DNA of 39,958 nucleotides from positions 183,813 through 223,770 of the forward strand of contig KN834826.1 of assembly GCA_000827265.1 (NCBI GenBank). The letters run 5' to 3'. Shown piece by piece: positions 10,195 to 19,299 of this stretch. The translations under genes and the position numbers were made by a program. The notes under the pieces were generated by a model. The model was not told the DNA's origin, did no database searches, and saw nothing but the letters and a program-made list of their open reading frames with translations. How positions within the stretch are numbered: position 1 is the stretch's first letter; each line of letters opens with the position of its first letter. Origin of the DNA: Collybiopsis luxurians FD-317 M1. Its lineage: Eukaryota; Basidiomycota; Agaricomycetes; Agaricales; Omphalotaceae.

Positions 10195-10531
10195 CTAATC
10201 CTCCTCGATACTGGCAGACTTCTTGAAGTTGGTGGTATCCACACCAGGCAGAGGCCACTTGTAAGAAAATGCACAAACTTCAATGCAGAGCTGTTTCACC
10301 TGAGCAAAGCCCTGTTTACCCTTCCCTGCATGGTAGCAAGGCAGACAAAGTCCTTGAGCATCTTGGCTCCAGTTTCTTTCTGCAAAACAAGAGAGAGCTG
10401 GATGGCACAACAGAAGAACTCGGCGACAACATTGATGTCAGTTTTGGTCATGTTACTGGGGGTAAGGGCAGAGGTATCAATATGGATACCACCAGGGACT
10501 GGTGCAGATGCATTGCCAGAAACAGCGTTCT
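10195..10531 (-). pseudogene. Last exon of a serine hydroxymethyltransferase gene (fragment)
   Basis: Read on the minus strand from a good acceptor (TTTCTTTGCCCAG ending at 10532), the sequence encodes the C-terminal end of SHMT: VPGGI, then a decayed form of the R-G/T-P-A-L-T-S-R-G motif (HIDTSALTPSN), then MTKTDINVVAEFF, AIQLSLVLQKETGAKMLKDFV and KWPLPGVDTTNFKK. It ends with TAG at 10195-10197. SHMT is the PLP enzyme that converts serine to glycine and feeds one-carbon metabolism; the active-site lysine lies upstream and is not present. One frame change occurs near 10315. Only this exon is recognised, and it ends about 80 bp from an LTR. Like the HIRA exon, it keeps intron edges, suggesting DNA-level capture. 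Confidence 0.72.
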
Positions 10532-10609
10532 CTGGGCAAAGAAATAAGAGAAAAACCTCATAAGATGGAGAAGCACATATTGTTGATTGTAATATTCATG
10601 AGATCACAG

Positions 10610-11337
10610 TGTTAGACCTGAGCTATTTTATGTATATAGATGGTGTGGTGATATAGTTAAGAGGATTTAATGATAGTTGAGTACTGATATACTAAGCATA
10701 GACATTCCCCAGATCTGGGGGAAGAGGAACTACCTATTCAGTATCAACAACTGTGGTCAAGATTGGTTACATGCAGAGCTAGACATGGGTAGTACGTAGG
10801 ACCATAGTGATATGACTTTACACTAAGGGGAACTGGAATCAACATTGGGGAACATTGGGGACAGTTCTGAATGTAGTGTGTTGCATTATGACAATGCACA
10901 GTTCTTCTGTTAGCTATGCAGAAGACAAACTATGATTGGAGGATAAGGAAAAGTTACAGGAGACAAGAGCGAAAAGAGAATAGAGATGATAGTTCAGGTA
11001 ATAACAGCGTAAAATCCCTTGGGGGAACTTTACTGACATATATATGTACAGGAAATACCCACAAAAAGATCTAGTAATAGCTATACAGGATTGTCATGGG
11101 GGGATCGTTTGTGTCAAATGTACATATAGTTAAGGAGGCATCTCATATGACTGGGGGAACTAAATACATTAAATGAAATGATTATCAATGAACAATACCT
11201 TGCACAGCAATCGGATTGGAAGCTTGACATGTGAGCAATGGGTGCCAATTGGCCAAATAAGTATATGTGGCTGTGCTGGGGAGAGAACACAAATGGGGGA
11301 AGGATGAGAAATGAAAGAAACAGGTTGGGGTATAACA
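10610..11337 (-). repeat. 3' LTR of gypsy element 1 (LTR subfamily B)
   Basis: A 728-bp block bounded by TGTTAGACC at the left and GGGTATAACA at the right (TG...CA), directly next to a polypurine tract (11341-11347, read on minus). It contains TAGTTCAGGTAATAACAGCGT at about 10991-11010, the same internal landmark as the other LTRs (TAGTTCAGGTAATAACAGCAT). Outside the ends and this landmark it differs strongly from the LTR at 17527-18224, so it is a separate subfamily. It acts as the terminator/promoter unit of the minus-strand element. No target-site duplication with the far end was found. Confidence 0.7.
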
Positions 11338-11340
11338 TTA

Positions 11341-11347
11341 CCCCCCC
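11341..11347 (-). promoter_or_regulatory. Polypurine tract 2 of element 1
   Basis: Seven G on the minus strand, separated from the LTR by TAA: the usual position for plus-strand DNA priming in reverse transcription. The neighbouring TTGAGCCCTCAAAAAGG (about 11357-11373) is shared with element 2 at 34883-34898. Confidence 0.7.
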
Positions 11348-11520
11348 TTAAAACCTTTGAGCCCTCAAAAAGGTCCAACTGTGTTGTTGGCACTGGGCGC
11401 ATACTTCCCCTGTGATTTGCTTAGTCAGGGGGAAGAAGTTTCTTCCAGGTGTGACAGTGTTCTTACTCTGTTTATGTCACAGTAACCTTCAACCCTCCCT
11501 TCACCTATTACTTGATTACT

Positions 11521-14500
11521 ATGTCTCCCTCAAAATCTTCCCGTCTCAACAAATGTAAGGCTCCCCCTTCCGATGAAAAATACAACAAGATCGAATCCTC
11601 AGGTGAGGACAAGATGGATGACAAATCCACCACTGAGGCACCCCAGCCCCATATAACTCAGTCTTCAGCTCCCACTTCCTTGTCAACATTGTTACCTTCT
11701 TCCAAGAAGCAGAGGAAATCAAAGGCAGGTGACAATGCGACAATATCTTCCTTGACCAAGAAAATGTGCTCAAAGTCCAAGCAAAATGAGCAGGAACTGG
11801 CTCACATGTTCAGGATGGATCAGCCTCACTGGCCCATGGATAAAGTTGTTTCTCCTGACTGGGGCAATCATAGGGCTTCACTTCAAATCATATTTTGCAA
11901 TTCTTTTAGCTCCTCAAAAAGTCCAGAAGATATTGAAACAGGTGGGGATTTGGCATGGAACAAGCTTATCCATCATCACTTGGCTCCTTGTAGTGAGTGT
12001 GCAAGGGCCAAGCAAGCCTGCATTGTTTCCCACAATCAATCAAAATGCAATTGATGTTTGTCTTCATTGGGGAACCATCCCTGCTCTATCCATGATGCAG
12101 CACATCTCCATCAATTTATTTGTTGGTCAAATATGCCCCCAGTACAGGCAAAGGAGATGGTCAATCTTCATATTGGTCAGGCAGGTAAGCAAGTGAGGGT
12201 CATTGATTCTACAATGTACCAGTTGTACATAGATGCCTTGGCTGAGAACAAAACTAATGTGGACCGCTTGCAAGAATTGGGGTTGGATGGTTCTCCTACT
12301 GTTGCAGAGAATTGCAAGCTTGTTGATAGGGCTCTCACATTTCATCAACCCTCCTGCATGGGTGCCAACTCCTCAGACCCTATCCCTTCATCTTCCAGAG
12401 CAGTTCCCCTTTCTGGTACACCTCCACATCCTCCTACCAAATCTTCTACTATTCAGCTTAAGGTTCCTCCAAAAGCTCTTTTGTCCAAGCCCATTGCCCC
12501 TCAACCCATTGAGCATTTGAAGCTCTGACCTTCAATCCTTTCTGCAGGGAAGGATTTGCATTCCCATGGCGTTCCTGATTTATTCAGCCATGTTGAGGAT
12601 CCAATGTTTGATTTCTTCCCTGCTGGTGTTTTTCCCATGGTCACTGGTTCAAGTGCTCCCCATTGTGCTGTTTGTTCACTCGGGGTTGGCTCGCTTCCTT
12701 CTGCACCCATTTTTGGTGTGCCTTCCTTCCCCCTTGGATTCTGCCCAAATCAGGAGACTTCTGAGGTGCATAAAGGCTCAAAGGTGTGTATTCCTTCCCT
12801 TCATTGGTCCTTGCTCTGAGCATCACTGATTCATTATTCATAGAAAATGTCCAATATGGCTGTCCAAACTGCTTCTCCCCCACTACCCCTCAGTTCCCCA
12901 ACCCATTCCAAACCTGCAGTGACACTTCCAAGGGATCTTCCTAGCAATGTGGGGGCTGTTCAGTGCATGTATGCTGATCTTTTTGACAGCTTCCAACACA
13001 TTCAGGGGGAGCATTGGGCAAGTGACACTGTTGTCAAAGACATGCATGTTCAATTTGAGATGCTTCATGCTGAAAACCAATGTGTGGTAGCTGCTTGTGT
13101 TCTTGCTGAATGGGATCGTGATGAGCTCCAGGTTCAGCTCCATTGTGCACTTTCCTCAAATGCAGAGCAAGCTGCCCTCATCAACTCCCAGGGGAAGGAG
13201 CTCTCCCACAAAAGGGGCAAAGTTGAGTCACTTCATTGAGAGTTAGAAGGTTTAGGGAGCCTTCATCCTGCTTTGAAGGCCTTCCAAGATCATTTCCAAG
13301 ATTGGGTCAGTTTCTTTTATTATCTCCTCATTCCTAGAGTTAGCTCAGCCTGTTTCCTAGGATGCAGTGGAGGCTTTCAAGAATGAGCATCAACATCATG
13401 GTCTCCTGTGCAGGGATTATGACCAACTCAATTCTGAACTTCACAAACTCCAGGATTGTCTCCTTTGTCAGGAGACTGAAGTGGGCCATTGTGGTCAGCT
13501 CTTGGACAAGACTGCTCTCAAGTTGCATGGGGTTATCCAGGAACAGGATCAGTTTCAAACTTGTGTGAAGATGTTCGACACAACTGCCAAGGTTTTGCAG
13601 GATTCTCGCAGTGCCTCTCACCAGCATTCCCAACTTTTGAACCAGCTTCTGGACCTGCAGAGCAAGTATGATATTGTTAAGAATGAACTCTGTATTGTCT
13701 CTGATCTTGTGTGCAATTTGAGTTGCCTGGATATTCCAGAGTTCCTGTCTTCTTTGGCCTTGTATTTGTCCAATGACTTGTATACAGCTCTCAACTGGAT
13801 GCATGAGATCCCTGATAGTGATAATGACAACATTGCTGCCCTTTGTTCCTTTATTGACAACCTGGTTCAGAAGTTCCAGGAATTGTTTCTCCAGTCTAGC
13901 CACGTAACATTTGAAATTATGCACTCCATGCAGCGAGGATGCAAGGGGGCCTGGGGTGTGGCTTATTGCTATTAATCTGAGTTATCCATTGAGCCTCCTT
14001 CCTTGTTGCAAAGTCTTCCCTTTGATTCCCTTCACCGAGCTCACCCTTCCCAAACTCATCCGTCATCTCCCTTTCCACCCTCCTTTACCCAAGCTCAAAG
14101 AGAATGGCCACATGTTACACTGTATTCCCTTCTCCCTGTCACTGAAACTGCTAATATCCCTTCTTTCCTTGTTAACTTGCATCATTCTGTGAGTCTGGCA
14201 GAGCAACAGGTTTGCCATTTGTTCCCTGAGCTCGCTTTGCCCCAAATTTTCAACCCAGACTCTTCCTTGGGAATGTTTTTCTGGGATAGCTACTATCCCA
14301 CTTCCATTGGGCTTTGTTGAAGTGTCCCCAGAGTCTCCTTCTGTTTGTTCTTCATCCCCCAATACTCAATACTTACTCAGTCAGGAGTGGCAGGATTTCA
14401 TTGGACCTCAGACTCGAGATGTATTCCTTATTTTAAATGATCCAGGTGCTGAATCTATTTATGAGGTGAGGGAACCTGAATTGGATGATATAGACATTGA

Positions 14501-15033
14501 GGGCACAGAAGGGAACACATTAATTGGTGCAGGGGAAGCAATGGAGGGTGTCGAGGGTCCTGCCGCAATAGTTGGTTCAGTAGCTGGTGGAGGTGTGATG
14601 GATGTTATTTCAGAACAGCAGGATGTTTGTGCACCAGATGGCCAAATTATCCAGAATCCCCTTTTTCTTCCATTGCCATCTGGAGAGGTGTTTCCTGAGA
14701 CTCCTCTTATTACTCCTCAGCAAGCATCCGCCTTTTTGCCTGGTAGGAATGATGGGAATGAAGTGCACTTGGGATGTGAAGAGGTGTCATAGTTGGTGTT
14801 TGTTCCCCCATTCTTCCTTATACCTTTTCTTGCAGGACATGAGGACCGAGTACTTGTACAACTCCATCTTTGATGCTTCTTCCACTAATCCTTCCCTTTG
14901 TCCTTCGCCAGAGCTCTTTGGTGAGTTTTTGTCTGATGGTGAGGATATATACTGGCTTGTTGCTACCAACCCAGTTACCTATGAATTGGTGTTGCAAGAA
15001 GAAATGCAGAGTCCCCTCTTGGTATGCAAATAA
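11521..15033 (+). pseudogene. Antisense multi-exon gene carried by element 1: Cys cluster plus coiled coil
   Basis: Start at ATG 11521 (MSPSKSSRLNK). Exon 1 (11521-12783) encodes a Ser/Lys-rich disordered N-terminus. It continues with a cysteine cluster around 11980-12120 (CSECARAKQAC, then C..C and C after an in-frame TGA at 12052) and a Pro/Ser-rich stretch. Intron 12784-12843 (60 nt, GTGTGT...CATAG) and intron 13306-13360 (55 nt, GTCAGT...CCTAG) are both phase 0. Exons 2 and 3 form a Leu/Gln/Glu coiled coil (ELHKLQDCLLCQETE; HSQLLNQLLDLQSKYD). Later frames (14003-14320, 14307-14792, 14602-15033) continue with acidic and Pro-rich segments and end in a block resembling the end of gene II in element 2. 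Stops at 12052, 12526 and 13237 are all TGA in contexts fitting CGA-to-TGA decay. Function unknown. The Cys cluster could bind zinc and nucleic acid, but this is inference. Confidence 0.6.
12784..12843 (+). other. Phase-0 intron in the antisense gene of element 1
   Basis: GTGTGT donor directly after a Lys codon and CATAG acceptor directly before AAA ATG. Removing 60 nt joins exon 1 and exon 2 in frame. The GT-AG polarity is + strand, opposite to the element's pol, so it cannot be spliced from the element's genomic RNA. Confidence 0.6.
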
Positions 15034-15488
15034 TATGACTCAGACATTAATTGCGTGGATTACAATTGGGGTTTTTAGACATTTTTGCTGGATGTTTGTA
15101 GCTGCTTGTTTCTTGATCCTTACTATATCTCTTTGCTGGGTTGTACAGTTGCTTTGTCTGATGCCTTTTTGCTGGTTACCTATTTATACCTTTGAGTATT
15201 AAAATGACTCATAGCAGAATTTCTTGCATATAAGTAAACAACTTCAAAGGTTTCATGTGAATATACTAAAAGGGTATAGCCATTGCCTTTTTTGGACCTG
15301 TTTTTTATTAGGCATTGGTTCAGAGTCTCATTGTGAATGACCATATTCAAGACTTTCTTGAAGTGAAATTGTATCATTAGTAGTACATCATGTTTTAAGA
15401 GAATTTAAAAGAAAGAAAAATAGAAATAAAATGAAAACAGCCAAGAAGAGAAACAAGAGCTGGGGTTTTTGCATTTGTGATGACTTTA
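15034..15488. other. No gene; spacer between antisense gene end and polypurine tract 1
   Basis: AT-rich and without a supported ORF. It presumably holds the 3' untranslated region of the antisense gene; no clear polyadenylation signal stands out. Confidence 0.4.
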
Positions 15489-15495
15489 CCCCCCC
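15489..15495 (-). promoter_or_regulatory. Polypurine tract 1 of element 1
   Basis: Seven G on the minus strand just downstream of the pol stop, within TTTACCCCCCCTTCAAGCTT (+). The surrounding 20-25 bp resembles the tract beside the 3' LTR and the two tracts in element 2. Here it is not followed by an LTR but by the antisense gene region. Confidence 0.65.
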
Positions 15496-15515
15496 TTCAA
15501 GCTTGAGTTTCTCCC

Positions 15516-17467
15516 TCAGCTATATCCCTGTTCCTCATTTGGGATCTCCTCATCCTTCCTTTCCTCGATGCTGAACTCCAGCATTAGGGATAGATATTGA
15601 AAGTCAGGGATGGTACCCCTTGTTTGCAAAGAATGGCAATACTCCTGTAATTGTGTGAGGGAGTTGTTGTATACAAATTCAGCTAGGGGAAGTAATGTAT
15701 CCCAGTTGTCTTGATTGTATGAGCAGTATATCTGTAAGTAGTTCTCCAATGACTGGTTGGTGTGTTCTGTTTGCCCATCAGTCTGTGGGTGATACACTGT
15801 CAAAAGTTTTGCTTCTATCCCCAATGCTTTGCATAACTCTCTCCAAAACTCTGATACAAACAGGCTTCCCCTGTCAGAGACTATGTTACTAGGTAGTCCA
15901 TGTTTTGCAAATTGGGGAGCATCATCTGTTGTATGGCAGGGAATGTAAATTCCTTGCTTCATTAGACAATCTATGACTACCAAAATGGCATCAAATTTCT
16001 GCTCCCCTGCTTCTGGAAGTTGGACTATATGGTCCATTGAAATAGAGCTCCATGGACATTCCCCTATTGGTAATGGTTTCAGGTTTCTGAAGGGCTTTTG
16101 TTGTCAGGCCTTCACTTATATACAGGGGTGGCAACTTTGTATGTAGAGGTGTATGTCCCTTGAGCTGTTTTGCCAGTAGAAGACTTGGTTGATGAGTTGC
16201 CAAGTTTTCTTTTCTCCTGGGTGCCCCTGTAGCAGATGATCGTGATAAACAGCCATGATATCTGCCCATAGGGAACCATGATCTGGCATGTAAAGCCTTC
16301 CCCTACACTTTAGTAAACCATTTTTGACTTTGAAGTTACCTTCCCCTTCCCCATTCTTAATTTTGTTCAGTACATCTTTTATATATTTGTCCTGAGGGGC
16401 ATCCCATACTCATGAGATCAGCAGATCTTTCTTCATTAGGAGTGTAGCACTCAATTGTTCAGGGGGAATGAGTATGTGTTCCTGCCCTGCTTTTGCAGAG
16501 TTCCCCTCAGCACCCCTTTTGGGATAGACGTCTGCCCTTCATGTCAGAGCATCCAGCTTTGCTCCCAAAGTTCCTGGACAATAGTTGATTCTAAAACAGT
16601 ACCCTGAGAGCACTTCAGACCACCTTGCTTGCTGGGCTGAAAGCTGTTTCATGGTTGTGAAGTACTGTAAGTTGTTATGGTTGGAGTACACTTGTATGGG
16701 GAATCATGATCCTTCACAGTATGCCCTCCAAACTTTGAAACATTCAACTATTGCCAAAAGTTCTTTGTTGTATATATTATACTTCATTTTGGCCAGTATC
16801 ATTGTGCAGGCATGGAATGTGATGGAATGAAGTTCCCCTGAAGTTGGTTCTAGTTGGGATAGTATCCCTGCAATCACCCAATCTGATGCGTCGCATTCCA
16901 AGATGATGGGTAGGTCTGGGCTGAAGTGTCCCAATACCAGGGTGTGCACAAAGGCTTGCTTCAAGAGGTCAAATGTGTCCTGACATGCCTTCCCCCAGTT
17001 CCATTGGACATTTTTTCATAATAAACCTGTCAATGCCTTAGTAATGCCTGAATAGTTATCAATGAAATGTCTATAGAAGTTAGCAAATCCCAGGAAAGAC
17101 TGTAGTTCTTTTACAGCACAAGGGGTCGGCCAATCCAGATTACCTTTACCTTCTTGGGATCCATTGAGACTCCCATGGGGCTTATTATTACCCCTAGATA
17201 CTCCACTGTGTCTGTATGGAAGCTGCACTTTTCTGGTTTCACATGTAATTGGTTGGTGCATAGGCATTCCAGTACTTTACAAATGTGTTCCTGATGTGAC
17301 TCTTCATCCATGGAATAAATCAGAATGTTGTCTAGATATATGACTACACAAACATCTACCATATCATGAAATATGTTGTTCATGAAAAACTGAAAGGCAG
17401 AGGATGCATTTGTTAGCCCAAAGGGCTCTTTGGTGTTCTTATTCTTGATGCTGTCTTTCTTGTTCAC
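15516..17467 (-). pseudogene. Gypsy pol remnant: RT (partial), RNase H, integrase
   Basis: Minus-strand order: RT from PFGLTNASSAFQFFMN to the active site, which reads IYLDNILIYS where YLDD is expected. RT continues with EYLGV and the thumb/connection ([15 protein letters not shown]). RNase H follows at 16704-16964 with ECDASDW and NKELLAIV; a later position reads VYSNHNN where D is expected. The integrase zinc region has YHDH...GH and CHPC, and the core has SMDHIVQL, IVSDRGSLF and HPQTDGQTEHTNQSLE. Several in-frame stops (about 17016, 16704, 16235). About 12 residues are missing inside the core (DDAPQFAKHGLP), and the C-terminus with the chromodomain is deleted after FVYNN. With catalytic Asp changes in both RT and RNase H the product would be inactive. 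It would have needed autonomous relatives such as element 2's family for movement. Confidence 0.85.
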
Positions 17468-17498
17468 TTACAAAATGTTTTGCAGGTTCCCCAGACAT
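17430..17498 (-). pseudogene. Gag start fused by deletion to mid-RT
   Basis: ATG at 17498 opens MSGEPAKHFVSEQER, matching MSGGSAKHFISEQER of the + strand copy at 33969. After about 20 codons the nucleotide match runs to about 17432 and then switches abruptly to the RT motif PFGLTNA. The leader from LTR to ATG is 28 nt in both copies. Confidence 0.75.
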
Positions 17499-17513
17499 CT
17501 CAGTGATGGAGAG

Positions 17514-17525
17514 AATGCTGTTATT
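17514..17525 (-). promoter_or_regulatory. Self-priming primer binding site
   Basis: Minus strand reads AATAACAGCATT one nucleotide inside the 5' LTR. Its exact reverse complement, AATGCTGTTATT, lies in the LTR at 18003-18014 (minus reading). This is the Tf1/sushi arrangement in which the 5' end of the element RNA folds back to prime reverse transcription. No tRNA-type primer site is seen. Confidence 0.65.
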
Positions 17526-17526
17526 T

Positions 17527-18224
17527 TGTTAGGACCTTTTACTACCTTTGTTGTTAGAGGCTTGTAGTAGGTTCAAAGAATAGAAAGTAATTTATTATAC
17601 CACAGCCGAGACAGAATATGCGATGGGGAGTCACTACATACAACAGGTGAATGAGTCCTGTACAGTTTGGGTATTGGATGTGGAGGAATGATCCTCGAGT
17701 GTTGAATAACAAATCTAGTAGCTCAGTGCAACTAGAAATTGTATATTGAAGGAACTCATTAAGACGGTATTAACAAGGGTTGACTCAGGAGGTTCATGAC
17801 TCGGTGTCCGTTTACCCTACGAGATGGAATATTCAAAAGGCTACAGCAGTCAAATAGTCTTGTTGATTGGTTCAACAAGTGAGAGGTAGATATGCCAGTG
17901 ACTCAGTATCAATGGGGTTTGCTTGACTCAGTGTTAAACAGAATAATATTAGAAGCTAGTGAACAAGAGAATAGAAACAACACAGGTCAAGATAGTTCAG
18001 GTAATAACAGCATTATCATGAGAGATGTAGGTACAAGGCTTTTATACTCTGCAGGAAGACATGTGGTTTTGTGAATAGGAATTTAGAATGAGCAACTGGT
18101 TAGTTTGCCTTGAGAAATGCATGTCGGATTTGGAGAGTTCTGGATTGAATGGTAGAACTATTATTGAGTCGTGTGGTGAGTGTACTGGTTGGAAAGAGCA
18201 GAAAAAATAGTGTAGGGCATAACA
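17527..18224 (-). repeat. 5' LTR of element 1 (subfamily A)
   Basis: A 698-bp block, TGTTAGGACC...GGGCATAACA, homologous end to end with the LTR at 34170-34864. It differs mostly by CG-to-TG/CA changes (for example ATTCAAAAGG here, ATTCGAGAGG there). Flanks at 17522-17526 and 18225-18229 show no 5-bp target duplication. Confidence 0.85.
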
Positions 18225-19299
18225 AAAAGCTGGCAAAAGCTTTTTAAACCATTGGACTCAAGTCACAGGATTGTTGGAGTCTTCACTTGAGTCATAATAA
18301 GTCAAGGAAGCAACTCAGGACAGTATTGATATCCCATGTCTGGAGATGTCCTTTATCCCACTGAAGAGCTATGTCATGTAGGAGATGTGACTGCTGTTCC
18401 ATTATGAGTCCTTATTACTTACATTTTTAAGCCTCTTGTGTCATACACTACTGTCATTTCAGGCCAAAAGTGAAACATTTTAAGACCTACAGACTTGAAC
18501 CTGGAATGATAAAGAGATACACTAAATCAAGCATCCTGAGGAAGCAGAGAACAATGGAAGGTAGGGTACTTTTCTGAATGTACCATGAAATTTCTGACTC
18601 TAGCTTCCTGTGAACAGAACAAAGAAGATCCAGTGTCGCTGGTAAGCTGATATACATTTAGCTGTCTTGTTCATGCATTCATCATTACCTTAGAAGTACT
18701 GACTCCGCTGGCTCTGCAGTATCCATACCACCTGTAAGGCCCCACTACAGCTTTATATATAAGCAAAATAAGTTTCACATTCCACTTATATATAAGGCAT
18801 TAAGGGGGGTCTCTCACTGATGATTAAATATGAAAAAAAAAATTCAACAAACACACAGTCAAGTTATTTTTGAGGTGTCTGAGGTAGTAGGGGTATATAA
18901 TCATGTGATCTCACTCCAAAGTCCCAATGAATTCATATTATACAGCCTTCTATAATGGCTATATTAGGAAGTCAGAAAAAGATAAAATATTACCTTATTT
19001 AGCTTATAGCAACTGGGGTTGGCATTTATTTATACATGTTCATATGAGAAAAATGATCACCTGAAGAAGGTCTTGGCATTCATGTAATGTTCTCATTTTT
19101 TCCCACAGAACTTGTAATGCATTTTCCCACACAGGGAGTGATTTTCATGAGGGTACCAAAATGATTGCCTCACCTCCCTCTACATTTTTTTGAAAAAACC
19201 CCCTGGAGTGTGGGAAAATAATTTCCTAATATGGTAAGTCCCTCAATCCCTAAGTGTTACTTGGAGTCAATGTAGATAGAACATACACTGTATAGACAA
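18225..19299. other. No gene; possible small inverted repeat
   Basis: AT-rich, no supported ORF. A 12-bp perfect inverted repeat (ATTTTCCCACAC at 19121-19132; GTGTGGGAAAAT at 19208-19219) encloses about 75 bp. It could be a hairpin or a small non-autonomous element. Confidence 0.4.

Larger units (their letters stand above)
10610..18224 (-). mobile_element. Composite Ty3/gypsy chromovirus, element 1 (defective)
   Basis: In minus-strand order: 5' LTR (18224-17527), primer site, first codons of gag fused to mid-RT, RNase H, integrase (to 15516), polypurine tract 1 (15495-15489), an antisense multi-exon gene region (15033-11521), polypurine tract 2 (11347-11341) and an LTR (11337-10610). Gag, protease and the first half of RT are deleted, as is the integrase C-terminus with the chromodomain. 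The two LTRs belong to different subfamilies, so this may be a recombinant of two insertions. The shared order with element 2 argues that the antisense region is part of the element family. Confidence 0.6.

Noticed and set aside
15695..15892. + strand ORF within the integrase
   Set aside because: Shadow of the minus-strand integrase frame, which has clear catalytic motifs.
17527..18224. Solo LTR interpretation
   Set aside because: The primer site and gag ATG directly follow it on the minus strand, so it is a 5' LTR of an element.
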